A stretch of 44,691 nt of DNA from Thermoplasmata archaeon (GCA_022749845.1 JAKIWX010000004.1:1-44691); one strand, 5' to 3'. Counted from the stretch's first letter, positions 25,078-33,298 are shown. The notes: generated from the letters alone by a model not told the origin. A program made the numbers and translations.

Positions 25078-25099
25078 GTACTATTTTAGTACCCTAAAA
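25078..25099. promoter_or_regulatory. Overlapping palindromes, operator 1
   Basis: TTTTAG-TACC-CTAAAA at 25084-25099 is a perfect inverted repeat with a four-base spacer. It overlaps a second one, GTACTA-TTT-TAGTAC, at 25078-25092. It lies in an AT-rich patch upstream of the gene at 25171. Confidence 0.55.
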
Positions 25100-25116
25100 A
25101 TTGAGATAGTGTCTTG

Positions 25117-25130
25117 TTTAGTATTCTAAA
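25117..25130. promoter_or_regulatory. Palindrome, operator 2
   Basis: TTTAG-TATT-CTAAA, perfect arms. Its centre is 32 bases (about three DNA turns) from that of operator 1, so both would face the same side of the helix. It lies just upstream of the TATA box at 25141. Confidence 0.55.
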
Positions 25131-25140
25131 AATGTTATGA

Positions 25141-25149
25141 CTTAAGTAT
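25141..25149 (+). promoter_or_regulatory. TATA box for the 82-residue unknown protein
   Basis: CTTAAGTAT centred 26 bases before ATG 25171. This supports the small gene as real. Confidence 0.6.
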
Positions 25150-25170
25150 CTCGGGTCCCTCTCCCTGACC

Positions 25171-25419
25171 ATGTGCGTCACCCAACCCACCTCATTCGGA
25201 CCCGAACAGCTCCTGATCGGACAGCACCTGCGCGACCTCCGGCCGAACACTGGCCTTGAGCACTACCTACGGGATGAGTATCCCTCCGTGGCCCCGGACT
25301 GGGTGCTCCGCTTGGGACTCCTCCGAAAGCGATCTCGCTCCACGAGCCGCGCGCGGCTGCGCTCGGTCTGGAACACGCTCTTCCGTCGGCGGATCCCCGC
25401 GCACACGGCAATCGCCTAG
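25171..25419 (+). CDS. Small basic protein, function unknown
   Basis: An 82-residue protein I do not recognise. The first half is mixed helical (GPEQLLIGQHLRDLRPNT, then HYLRDEYPSVAPDW). The second half is strongly basic with many Arg and Ser residues (RLGLLRKRSRSTSRARLRSV), suggesting nucleic-acid or membrane contact. A TATA box at the leaderless distance and two palindromic sites upstream argue for a regulated, expressed gene. It is convergent with an AbrB-type regulator, 34 bases end to end, whose own promoter carries the same palindrome. Confidence 0.55.
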   Translation: MCVTQPTSFGPEQLLIGQHLRDLRPNTGLEHYLRDEYPSVAPDWVLRLGLLRKRSRSTSRARLRSVWNTLFRRRIPAHTAIA

Positions 25420-25453
25420 GCGTTTCCCGCGCGAGTTCGGCGGCCTTCCGGGA

Positions 25454-25696
25454 TCAGCGGCGGGCTACGCTCTTGCGCTGCACCTCTTCGGCCAGGGCAC
25501 CGGGCAGCCATCCTCGGGAGCCGACAATGGTCCGTCGAGCGGGTTCGACCACTAGCGCAGTCCCTCGGACCGACGCTTGGAGCTCCTGGCCGTCGACCCA
25601 ACCAAGCTCGCGAATGCCCTTCGGCGGTACGCTCAGGACCCAGCGGTAGTAGGTCTTGCCCTCGTAGACCCGGTTGACTACCTTGTGCAGGCGCAT
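25454..25696 (-). CDS. AbrB/SpoVT-type swapped-hairpin DNA-binding protein
   Basis: About 80 residues. The segment YYRWVLSVPPKGIRELGW followed by VDGQELQASVRGTALVVEP follows the AbrB/MazE pattern: strand, P-x-x-I-R-x-x-G, D-G-x-x-L, then the closing strand. Such proteins dimerise and bind DNA as transition-state regulators or antitoxins. The basic tail (EEVQRKSVARR) may add contacts. Starts at ATG 25696 or 25702; the TATA position favours 25696 slightly. A palindrome overlaps its TATA box, suggesting self-repression (inference). Confidence 0.75.
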   Translation of the reverse strand: MRLHKVVNRVYEGKTYYRWVLSVPPKGIRELGWVDGQELQASVRGTALVVEPARRTIVGSRGWLPGALAEEVQRKSVARR

Positions 25697-25719
25697 GACC
25701 ATCCCTTCGAGGCGAGCGA

Positions 25720-25728
25720 CATATTTAG
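25720..25728 (-). promoter_or_regulatory. TATA box of the AbrB-type gene
   Basis: On the minus strand CTAAATATG, 22-28 bases before the two possible ATG starts. It shares bases with operator 3. Confidence 0.55.
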
Positions 25729-25737
25729 AGTACTAAG
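25724..25737. promoter_or_regulatory. Palindrome, operator 3
   Basis: TTTAG-AGTA-CTAAG, one arm mismatch from operators 1 and 2. It overlaps the TATA box of the AbrB-type gene and is close to the divergent aminopeptidase promoter. Confidence 0.5.
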
Positions 25738-25747
25738 CTAATTCAGA

Positions 25748-25755
25748 TTATATAC
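25748..25755 (+). promoter_or_regulatory. TATA box of the M29 aminopeptidase
   Basis: TTATATAC centred 27-28 bases before ATG 25779; leaderless geometry. Confidence 0.65.
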
Positions 25756-25778
25756 CTCAATTCCTCCTAGGTTCCCCG

Positions 25779-26900
25779 ATGCTGCCGAGCTACCCCGAGT
25801 CGACCATGCGGGCGCTGGCTCGCAACATCCTGACGAACACCCTTCGCATGAAGCGGGGCGAGAACCTCTTCATCGATACTTGGAGTGCAACGCTCCCCTG
25901 GGCGCAGTCGTTCGTACTCGAGGCGCGGATCCTCGGGGCCCGACCGATGCTCACGCTCGAGGACGAAGAGACCTACTGGAAAAGCGTCAAGGAGGCGCCT
26001 GCGGCGCACGTCGCCCAGGTCGGGAGCCACGACTGGGCCGCGCTCAAAGCCTCGCATGCATACATGTACTTCTATGGGCCCCTCGACGTCGAGCGGATGG
26101 ACTCGCTCCCCAACTCGGTCAAGAATCGGCTCTACGCAAACGACAACGAGTGGTTCCGCCTCGTCGAGAAACTCGGCATCCGGGTGGCCCGCTGGGACCT
26201 GGGTCGCACGAGCGAGGCCGTGGCCCGCCGGTATGGGATCTCCCTGGCGCAGTGGCGGGGGGAGCTCGTGGAAGCCGGGTCGCTTGACCCACGGCCGTTG
26301 CAGAAGGATGGCCAGCGGATCGCCGAGGCGATGCGGCGAGGTCGCGAGCTGCGCATCACACACCCGAACGGAACGGACCTCACCCTCCGGCTGGCTCGCC
26401 GGACGCCGCGCGTGGACGACGGTGTGATCGACCCGGCCGATGTCCGATCGGGTAACATCTTTTCGGTGATCCCGAGCGGAGTCACCTCCACCTCGGTGGA
26501 CGAGGGCTTCGCGGAAGGGACGGTCGTCTCGAACATGGTCGGGGCGATGTTCGTGCACGGCGAGGAGTTGATGCTCGCCGGTGCCGAGTGGACCTTCCGT
26601 CGGGGTCGCCTCGAAAAGTACACCCACACGAGCGGCGGCGACGCCTTCCGTTCGGCCTTCTCCAAGCTCGGTCCGGGTAAGGACCGGCCCGGGCTCGTTT
26701 CGGTGGGGCTCAACCCGGCCATCCACTCGATTCCCCTGCTCTTCGATCAGGAACGAGGGATCATCTCGGTCACCGTTGGTCGCAACTCCCAGGTTGGGGG
26801 CCGGACGCGCACGCCCCACTTCACCGCCTACTCGTCGATCCGAGGGGGGTCCCTCGCCATCGACGGTCGCCCGTACGTCGAGGCCGGCGAGCTCGTCTAG
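25779..26900 (+). CDS. M29-family aminopeptidase
   Basis: A 373-residue cytosolic metal-dependent aminopeptidase (thermophilic aminopeptidase T/AmpS family) that trims amino-terminal residues from peptides. The N-terminal domain starts with a LARNILTNTLRMKRGENLFIDTW segment. The catalytic half contains NIFSVIPSGVTSTSVDEGFAEGTVV, LVSVGLNPAIHSIPLLFDQERG and a closing HFTAYSSIRGGSLAIDGR, which correspond to the family's metal-binding Glu, His and Asp positions, though individual ligands differ from the best-known members. Its promoter is divergent from the AbrB-type gene. Confidence 0.85.
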   Translation: MLPSYPESTMRALARNILTNTLRMKRGENLFIDTWSATLPWAQSFVLEARILGARPMLTLEDEETYWKSVKEAPAAHVAQVGSHDWAALKASHAYMYFYGPLDVERMDSLPNSVKNRLYANDNEWFRLVEKLGIRVARWDLGRTSEAVARRYGISLAQWRGELVEAGSLDPRPLQKDGQRIAEAMRRGRELRITHPNGTDLTLRLARRTPRVDDGVIDPADVRSGNIFSVIPSGVTSTSVDEGFAEGTVVSNMVGAMFVHGEELMLAGAEWTFRRGRLEKYTHTSGGDAFRSAFSKLGPGKDRPGLVSVGLNPAIHSIPLLFDQERGIISVTVGRNSQVGGRTRTPHFTAYSSIRGGSLAIDGRPYVEAGELV

Positions 26901-26949
26901 GGCCTGCGACCGGGCCGGTCCGACCCGGCCGTCCCGTCCGACGGAGGGA

Positions 26950-26958
26950 GTATAAAGG
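26950..26958 (+). promoter_or_regulatory. TATA box of the ammonium transporter gene
   Basis: AGTATAAAG, a strong archaeal TATA box, about 56 bases before ATG 27010. This gene therefore has a leader of about 30 bases, unlike many neighbours. Confidence 0.65.
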
Positions 26959-27009
26959 GCGAGTTCGCGTCGAATCCGGTCGGAGCTACCGCCCGCAAGG
27001 CAATCTCGA

Positions 27010-28287
27010 ATGGACCCGATCTCCCTCGTGAACAATCTGTGGGTGCTGATCGCCGCCCTTCTCGTGTTCACGATGACGATCGCCGTTGGCTTCCTCGAGG
27101 TAGGGGAGCTCGGCGAGGGGCTCTGGTCGAGCCTCCTCAAGACGATGATCATCACCTCTTCGGGCCTCTTCTTCATGGCGCTCGTCGGGTTCAACACCGC
27201 GTTCGCCCCGACCGTCCTGCACGGGTTCATCGGTAACCCAACCTACAACGGTCTCTTCCTGGGAGGCCTCGACCCCTCGACCTCGCTCGGCGTCTGGTGG
27301 TCGCAGAACCCGGCCCACGCCAACACCGGACTCTACGTCGGGACCTACTTCCTGTTCGAGGTCGCCTTTGCGACCGTCACGCTCGCGCTCGTCGGGGTGG
27401 TGATGCTCCGGAAGGTGAAGCTCATGGCGTTCGCACTGTTCACCATCCCCTACTTCGTCCTCATCTGGAACCTCCCGGCGGCGTGGATCTGGAATCCGCA
27501 GGGGTGGCTCGCCTCGATGGGCATGGTCGATTTCGCCGGAGGTCTCGTCGTCCACGCCGCGGCGGGCGCTGCCGGCCTCGCGTTCCTCGTGCAGATCTGG
27601 CGCGAAGAACGCGCGCGGGGGCTCAAGGAGAGTCCGCAGGCGCAGACGAAGATCGTCCCAACGTGGCTCACCCTGGCTGCGTTGCTCCTCTGGGTGGGCT
27701 GGTTCGGGTTCAATCCGGGGAGCGTCCTGCAACTCAACGCCGAGGTCCCTGTCGTGGTGATGACCACCTTCCTCGCGGCCGCAACGGCGATGTTGTCGAC
27801 GCTGGGCTGCCAGTTCCTGCTTACGCGCACCGACACGGGGCCCCTCTGGGCCGTGAACGGGATCCTGATGGGCCTCATTGTCATCACCCCCCTCGCGGGG
27901 TTCGTGAGCCCGGCGAGTGCGGTCGTCCTCGGACTGATGTGCGGTCCGCTCTTCATCGCGGGAGAACGCTACGTCGCGAAGCTCCAGTGGTGCACCGATC
28001 CCGTGGGGCTGCTTCCAGGCCACTTGCTGGGCGGACTCTTCGGCGTGGGGATGATCGCCTTCTTCACCCAGACCCAATTCGCGACCCTCTCGGGGGCGCC
28101 GTCGAGCCTTCCGAACGGGCTCCTGTACGGCGGGGGCATGCCGGCGATTCACCAGCTAGGGATCGAGCTGTTCGGCATCGTGGCGGTCATGGCGACGGTG
28201 TTCGCGCTGTCGTTCCTCTCCGTGTGGGTCATCTCGAAAGGAATGCGCGGCATCACCCAGGTCGAGCCCGATCGCGCGTCCACGTAA
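27010..28287 (+). CDS. amt: Ammonium transporter (Amt/MEP/Rh family)
   Basis: A 425-residue polytopic membrane protein that takes up ammonium. About eleven membrane helices are visible. The family signature DFAGGLVVHAAAGAAGLAF carries the first pore histidine, and PGHLLGGLFGVG carries the second. The recruitment-site tryptophans and the WGWFGFNPGS-like block (LLLWVGWFGFNPGSVLQLN) are present. No GlnB-type regulator gene is adjacent. A leadered transcript leaves room for regulation in the 5' region, but I see no structure there. Confidence 0.95.
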   Translation: MDPISLVNNLWVLIAALLVFTMTIAVGFLEVGELGEGLWSSLLKTMIITSSGLFFMALVGFNTAFAPTVLHGFIGNPTYNGLFLGGLDPSTSLGVWWSQNPAHANTGLYVGTYFLFEVAFATVTLALVGVVMLRKVKLMAFALFTIPYFVLIWNLPAAWIWNPQGWLASMGMVDFAGGLVVHAAAGAAGLAFLVQIWREERARGLKESPQAQTKIVPTWLTLAALLLWVGWFGFNPGSVLQLNAEVPVVVMTTFLAAATAMLSTLGCQFLLTRTDTGPLWAVNGILMGLIVITPLAGFVSPASAVVLGLMCGPLFIAGERYVAKLQWCTDPVGLLPGHLLGGLFGVGMIAFFTQTQFATLSGAPSSLPNGLLYGGGMPAIHQLGIELFGIVAVMATVFALSFLSVWVISKGMRGITQVEPDRAST

Positions 28288-28316
28288 ACACGGCCGGTCC
28301 GGCCTCCTGCAACCTA

Positions 28317-29129
28317 CTAAAGACGTAGTAACTTCCTTCTCAGCTGGAGCACCCACACTCGCGCAGCCGTTCCGACGGCCGGGAAGATGGCGAGGACCCA
28401 GAGGAGCCAGACCCAGTAGTTGATGTGCGTGAAGAAGTCGAGCGTGGAACCGCTCGCGCAGCTCGGGCCGGAGTGGAGGGCGACGGTGCACGCCACTGGG
28501 ACGGGGGCATGCCACACGAACGGGAGAAGCCAGAGCGCGCTCACCCCGAGCGCGAGCACTAGGTTCCGGAGGTCCCGACGCCAAAGATAGTATCCGGCTA
28601 CAAGGAGATTCGCGAACTGCTTCGTTCCGAGAGCGAGCCACTCCGCGAATCGCCCGGGTACTCCCGAGAGCGAAACGAACGCGAGAGTGAGGAGGAGGAG
28701 GCTCGGGAAATCGTTGTACCCGTTCGCAGCAAGGAGCGCCGGATACGGGCTGCCCAACACTAGCAGCGCCCACGGCCGGGCCCGAACGAGGTAGAGAATC
28801 GCGCCCCAGCAGAGTGTCGTCGTCGCGGTGTACGCGACCCACGGGATGGCCAGGAAAGGGAGGAGAGGAAGGTAGACGAAGTAAGAGTGGGAGGTGTACG
28901 GCGCGCAGGCGACGAGGACCGAACTCGTGGGGCCCGAGCACTGGGTGTAGGTGAACACGAGGAGGGTCGTGTAAGGATTCTTCCCAGCTAGGATGAGTCC
29001 GGCGTACCGTGGGGTGGTGAACGGCTCGTCGGTGGACCCGCCGAAGAGACCGGTGGTGAGGACAAGACCGGCCAGCGCGAACGAGAAGAGCAGCAGCCAT
29101 CGCAGGTTCCTCCATTCGAGCCCTCCCAA
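28317..29129 (-). CDS. Polytopic membrane protein, GT-C (GT87/DUF2029)-like; start unresolved
   Basis: At least 270 residues with six or more membrane helices. RYAGLILAGKNPYT near the start and the loop and membrane pattern resemble GT-C glycosyltransferases of the GT87 kind, but the usual catalytic Asp loop is not certain. TTG 29129 is the first standard start codon, yet the frame stays open to 29357. The upstream codons 29130-29290 encode another clear hydrophobic segment (LLLALLGVGFLPAILYAPLDW) and continue the protein. So the true start uses an unusual codon, or a frameshift or sequence error lies near 29300. Confidence 0.7.
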   Translation of the reverse strand: MGGLEWRNLRWLLLFSFALAGLVLTTGLFGGSTDEPFTTPRYAGLILAGKNPYTTLLVFTYTQCSGPTSSVLVACAPYTSHSYFVYLPLLPFLAIPWVAYTATTTLCWGAILYLVRARPWALLVLGSPYPALLAANGYNDFPSLLLLTLAFVSLSGVPGRFAEWLALGTKQFANLLVAGYYLWRRDLRNLVLALGVSALWLLPFVWHAPVPVACTVALHSGPSCASGSTLDFFTHINYWVWLLWVLAIFPAVGTAARVWVLQLRRKLLRL

Positions 29130-29453
29130 CCGACGAGCGAGGTACGGGTAGGAGACCGCACCGCCGGCTACGAGGAGCGAGGCGACGACGAGGTACCTGC
29201 TGCCCGTGATCCAATCGAGGGGCGCGTACAGGATCGCCGGCAGGAATCCGACGCCCAGCAGAGCGAGGAGGAGACCGAACCGGCGCGTCCGATCCGCAGG
29301 ATTGGATGCCGTAACCGAACCGGCACGGCTCTGTACGGATAAGCGCTGGGAGAATCCTCAGGTCCGGCCGCTCCCGCCGTAAGGAGCCGGCACCCCCGAC
29401 GGGGAATCACGACAGCAACGGTATAGCCTCGGCCGTTTGGACGCTCGGAGAGC

Positions 29454-30593
29454 ATGGTCGTCACGGTCGCCGTGCCCACAGAGACGTCTACCGGGGAGCG
29501 CCGAGTGGCGAGCGTCCCCGACGTCGTCGCGAAGCTGACGAAGGCCGGGATCGGTGTCCGGGTGCAGTCGGGAGCCGGCGAGCGGGCCTACCTCACGGAT
29601 GCGTCCTTCCAGGCCGCGGGGGCGGTTCTCGTCGAGGGGACCTCCGGTCTCTATTCCGGTGCTCAGGTTGTGCTCAGAGTCAACCCTCCGAGCCCGGAGG
29701 AGGTTCAGTTGATGGACCCCGAGACGATCGTCGTGGGGTTCCTCGGGCCCGGCAAGAACCTCCCCACGGTTAGGGCGATGCTTGATCGCAAGCTCACGGC
29801 CTTCGCCCTGGAGCTCGTGCCGCGGATCACCCGGGCCCAAGGGATGGACGCCCTGTCCTCGCAGGCCACGGTGGCGGGGTACGCCTCGACGCTCCTGGCG
29901 GCCAGCGAATCTGCCAAGTTCTTTCCCATGCTCACGACCGCGGCGGGAACCATTCGACCCTCTCGGGTCCTCATCCTGGGCGCCGGGGTTGCCGGCCTCA
30001 CGGCGATCGCGACCGCCCGTAGGCTGGGCGCGACGGTCGAAGCGTACGACGTCCGGCGGGCGGCCGGGGAACAAGTCCGAAGCTTGGGAGCGAAGTTCCT
30101 CGAGCTCGCCATTAACGCCGAAGGGACCGGAGGGTACGCTCGCGAGCTCACCCCCGAGGAGAAAGCGCAGGAGAGCGTCATGGTCTCGAAGGCCGTGGCG
30201 GAGGCGGACGTCGTGATCACGACGGCCAACGTGCCGGGACGGAGAGCGCCCCGGCTCGTCACGAAGGAGACGGTTGCCACCATGCGCCCGGGGGCGGTGA
30301 TCGTGGATCTCGCCGCCGAGAGCGGTGGGAACTGCGAACTCACCCGTGCCGGCGAGACGATCATTGACCACGGGGTGAAGATCGTGGGTCCGCTCAACCT
30401 GCCCAGCCGCGTTCCGACGCACGCGAGCCAAATGTATGCGAAGAACCTCCAGTCATTCCTGGAACTGCTCATCAGCCGGGACGGAGCCCTCGTCACAGAC
30501 TACACCGACGAGATCCTGGCGGCGAGCTGCCTCGTGAGGAACGGGGAAGTGCGGCACCAAGGCACGCGCGAAGCGCTGGATGCTCGGGCATGA
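29454..30593 (+). CDS. pntAA: NAD(P) transhydrogenase, alpha subunit domain I
   Basis: A 379-residue soluble NAD(H)-binding component of the proton-translocating transhydrogenase, which passes hydride from NADH to NADP+ using the proton gradient. It has the alanine dehydrogenase/PNT fold: ERRVASVPDVVAKL near the start, the Rossmann loop VLILGAGVAGLTAIATARRLGA, AYDVR at the end of the next strand and the VIVDLAAESGGNCELT block. The GGAG ribosome site lies just before ATG; a GGTATAG element is about 30 bases upstream. The stop overlaps the next start (ATGA). Confidence 0.94.
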   Translation: MVVTVAVPTETSTGERRVASVPDVVAKLTKAGIGVRVQSGAGERAYLTDASFQAAGAVLVEGTSGLYSGAQVVLRVNPPSPEEVQLMDPETIVVGFLGPGKNLPTVRAMLDRKLTAFALELVPRITRAQGMDALSSQATVAGYASTLLAASESAKFFPMLTTAAGTIRPSRVLILGAGVAGLTAIATARRLGATVEAYDVRRAAGEQVRSLGAKFLELAINAEGTGGYARELTPEEKAQESVMVSKAVAEADVVITTANVPGRRAPRLVTKETVATMRPGAVIVDLAAESGGNCELTRAGETIIDHGVKIVGPLNLPSRVPTHASQMYAKNLQSFLELLISRDGALVTDYTDEILAASCLVRNGEVRHQGTREALDARA

Positions 30594-30892
30594 TCAGCGA
30601 ACTCTGGACAGCCGTGTTCATCGCCATGCTCGCCGCGTTCACCGGCTACGAGGTGATCAGCCGGGTCCCGGTCATCCTTCATACGCCGCTCATGAGCGGC
30701 TCGAACTTCGTCCACGGCGTCGTCCTCGTCGGGGCCCTCGTGGCCCTCGGGTTCGCTTCCAACTGGCCCGAGAGGGCCCTCGGTTTCGTCGCGGTCGTCC
30801 TCGCCGCGGCCAACGTCACCGGCGGCTACGTGGTGACCGAGCGTATCCTCCAGATGTTCGACCGCTCCGGCAAGAAGCCGAAGGGGGGTTGA
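30590..30892 (+). CDS. pntAB: NAD(P) transhydrogenase, alpha subunit membrane part
   Basis: A 100-residue membrane protein with three to four helices that completes the alpha subunit (membrane domain II). Features: FTGYEVISRVPVILHTPLMSG with the conserved TPLMSG turn, and the ending NVTGGYVVTERILQMF. The split alpha subunit (AA plus AB) is the arrangement known from Rhodospirillum and Thermus. Translationally coupled at both ends: ATGA overlap upstream, stop directly adjoining the next ATG. Confidence 0.94.
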   Translation: MISELWTAVFIAMLAAFTGYEVISRVPVILHTPLMSGSNFVHGVVLVGALVALGFASNWPERALGFVAVVLAAANVTGGYVVTERILQMFDRSGKKPKGG

Positions 30893-32287
30893 ATGGTCGA
30901 TGTCAACGACGCCATCGAGGCGGTCTACGTCGTCACCGCAGCGTTCTTCATCCTGGGACTCCACCGGATGAGCCACCCCACGACCGCGAGGAGCGGGATC
31001 GTGTGGGCCGGCTGCGCAATGTTCGCGGCAGTGGCCATCACCTTCCTCACCCCGGAACTGTTCGCGAACGGTTTCACGAACCTTGGCCTCATGGGCCTCG
31101 GAATCGCGCTGGGCGGGGGCCTCGGGTACCTCGCAGCGGTCCGGGTTGCGATGACCGACATGCCCCAGATGGTCGCCATCTACAACGGGATGGGCGGTGG
31201 CGCGGCGGCCGCGATCGCAGCGATTGCGCTGCTCGCCGGCGTTGGCACCGGTGAGGCATCGCTCGCCGTAACGGGTGGGCTCATCGGGGCGGTCTCTTTC
31301 GCCGGGAGCCTCATCGCGTTTCTGAAGCTCCAGGGCTGGATGCGCCAGAAGCCGATCACGTATCCTGGTCAGCAGCCGACCAACCTGTTGGTGCTCGCGC
31401 TCGCCCTTGCCTTCGGCGTGCTTCTCCTCTGGCGTCCCCTCGCGCTGCCGTTCCCCGGAGGAAGCTACCTCCCCGCGTTTTTCCTCTTCGCGCTCGGGTT
31501 CGGGTTTCTCATGACCCTCCCGATCGGGGGGGCCGACATGCCGGTGGTCATCTCGATGTACAACGCGCTCACGGGGCTCGCGGTGGGCCTCGACGGCTTC
31601 GCGCTGACGAACTACGCGATGGTCGTGGGGGGAGTGATCGTGGGTGCGGCCGGCACGCTGCTCACGGTCGTGATGGCGCGGGCCATGAATCGCTCGATCT
31701 CGAACGTCCTGTTCGGAGCCTTCGGCGCTACCGAAGAGGCGTCCGGGGCGGTTCAGGGTACGATGAAGTCGATTGACGCCGAGGACGCGGCGGTCCTCCT
31801 CGCCTACGCCAACAAGGTCGTGATCGCCCCCGGGTACGGGATGGCAGTCGCTCAGGCGCAACACAAGGTGAAGGAACTGATGGACCAACTCGAGGCGAAA
31901 GGGGTCCAAGTGAAGTTCGCGATCCACCCGGTCGCCGGGCGGATGCCCGGTCACATGAACGTCTTACTCGCGGAGGCGGGTGTGCCGTACGACCACCTCA
32001 ACGATCGGGACGAGATCAACCCAGAGTTTGCCAGCTCGGACGTCGTGGTCGTCATCGGGGCGAACGATGTCGTCAATCCCGCGGCCCGACGCCAGGGGAG
32101 CCCCCTCTACGGCATGCCTATCCTCGACGTGGATGCCGCAAAGAATGTGCTCGTCCTTAAGCGGGGGCAAGGACGCGGGTTCGCGGGAGTCGAGAACGAC
32201 CTGTTCTACAACGAGAACGCGCGCATGGTTTACGGCGATGCCCAGGAGACCGTAGGAAAGATAGTCCAGGCCCTCAAGAAGCTCTAA
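30893..32287 (+). CDS. pntB: NAD(P) transhydrogenase, beta subunit
   Basis: A 464-residue subunit with a membrane domain of about nine helices (residues 1-275) and the NADP(H)-binding domain III (about 285-464). Signature blocks are DMPQMVAIYNGMGGGAAA, DMPVVISMYNALTGLAVG, the APGYGMAVAQAQH loop that closes over NADP, HPVAGRMPGHMNVLLAEA, and GANDVVNPAA. Third gene of the pnt operon; together the three products form a complete enzyme for supplying NADPH. Confidence 0.95.
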   Translation: MVDVNDAIEAVYVVTAAFFILGLHRMSHPTTARSGIVWAGCAMFAAVAITFLTPELFANGFTNLGLMGLGIALGGGLGYLAAVRVAMTDMPQMVAIYNGMGGGAAAAIAAIALLAGVGTGEASLAVTGGLIGAVSFAGSLIAFLKLQGWMRQKPITYPGQQPTNLLVLALALAFGVLLLWRPLALPFPGGSYLPAFFLFALGFGFLMTLPIGGADMPVVISMYNALTGLAVGLDGFALTNYAMVVGGVIVGAAGTLLTVVMARAMNRSISNVLFGAFGATEEASGAVQGTMKSIDAEDAAVLLAYANKVVIAPGYGMAVAQAQHKVKELMDQLEAKGVQVKFAIHPVAGRMPGHMNVLLAEAGVPYDHLNDRDEINPEFASSDVVVVIGANDVVNPAARRQGSPLYGMPILDVDAAKNVLVLKRGQGRGFAGVENDLFYNENARMVYGDAQETVGKIVQALKKL

Positions 32288-32383
32288 GCAGGGACCGGGT
32301 TAGCGAGCTACCCTCTCGGGCTCCGTCGCACCGCTCGATCCAAGACCATGCTCGCGAGGCCGATAGGGGAGGCTCCGAGCACG

Positions 32384-33298
32384 ATGATCCGCATGGACAG
32401 CTGCCCCGTGTGTGGGTCCTCGGCGCGGAGTACGGTTTGCTACTGCCCCGATCCGAGGAATCCCCAGACGAGGCGCTTCACTCTTGTGCGCTGCGAAGCC
32501 TGTGGGGTCGGTTACCTTGCCGAAGTTCCTCCCCCCCGCGAGCTCCGTGGGTACTATCCGGTCGACTACCGCGCTTACTCTGCCGGTTCGAGCCTCTCCT
32601 CGAAGGTGCTTACCCGCCTCATCGGGTTGTCCCAAGGACGGGAGTTCGGTTCGACGCTCGGGTTACCCCTGTTGGACCCGGTCCGGGAGAAAACAGAGTT
32701 CCTCGACGTAGGCATCGGCGGTGGCGCGCTCGCGATGAAGATGCGAGGCCGGGGCTGGAGGGTGTTCGGGCTCGATTTCACTCCCTCGCTCACCGCGCCG
32801 GCCGCGAAAGATGAGATTAGGTTCGTCGTGGGGAACGCCGCTCGTACCCCGTTTCGGGACGGTTCCTTCGATCTGATACTCGCGAGCCATGTACTTGAGC
32901 ACCTGCACGATCCGATCGCCGCCCTGAGGGAGTACGACCGCCTGCTCCGACCCGGGGGTAGGCTTGTGGTCGGGGTTCCCAACTTCGACTCGTACCCCTC
33001 TCGGGCCTTCGGCCGCGCTACGTACGCCTTTCTGGATGTCCCGCGACACCTCGTGTTCTTCAACCTCCCCGGCCTGCGCCGCGCGATCGGGAACGCCGGG
33101 CTCGGGGTGGACGGGATGCGTGCGGTCCCGTTCCCTGCGTTGCTGCCAACAGTCCTTCTCAAGCTGGGCGTTCGCCCGGAGCTCCTGGATCACGGTGCCC
33201 TGAGAGCGGCTGTAAGCTCGTTATCGCTCCCACTTGATCTCCTCACCCAGCGCGGAGATCAGGGATGCAACCTGGTCGCGATCGCGACGAAGCTCTGA
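32384..33298 (+). CDS. SAM-dependent methyltransferase with N-terminal zinc ribbon
   Basis: About 304 residues. The first part has two Cys pairs (CPVCG and CEACG) that can hold zinc, followed by a GYLAEVPPPRELRGYYPVDY block typical of sugar or surface-glycan methyltransferases. The class I fold follows: motif I FLDVGIGGGALAMKM, motif II VFGLDFTP, post-motif DLILASHVLEHLHDP and LLRPGGRLVVGVPN. Three ATG codons are possible (32348, 32384, 32393); 32384 is near the first zinc cysteine. First gene of the glycan-related region. Confidence 0.85.
   Translation: MIRMDSCPVCGSSARSTVCYCPDPRNPQTRRFTLVRCEACGVGYLAEVPPPRELRGYYPVDYRAYSAGSSLSSKVLTRLIGLSQGREFGSTLGLPLLDPVREKTEFLDVGIGGGALAMKMRGRGWRVFGLDFTPSLTAPAAKDEIRFVVGNAARTPFRDGSFDLILASHVLEHLHDPIAALREYDRLLRPGGRLVVGVPNFDSYPSRAFGRATYAFLDVPRHLVFFNLPGLRRAIGNAGLGVDGMRAVPFPALLPTVLLKLGVRPELLDHGALRAAVSSLSLPLDLLTQRGDQGCNLVAIATKL

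Noticed and set aside
25454-25702. The AbrB-type gene and the 82-residue gene as a proven toxin-antitoxin pair
   Set aside because: They are convergent, not an operon, and the small protein has no toxin similarity. I keep it only as a hypothesis in the findings.
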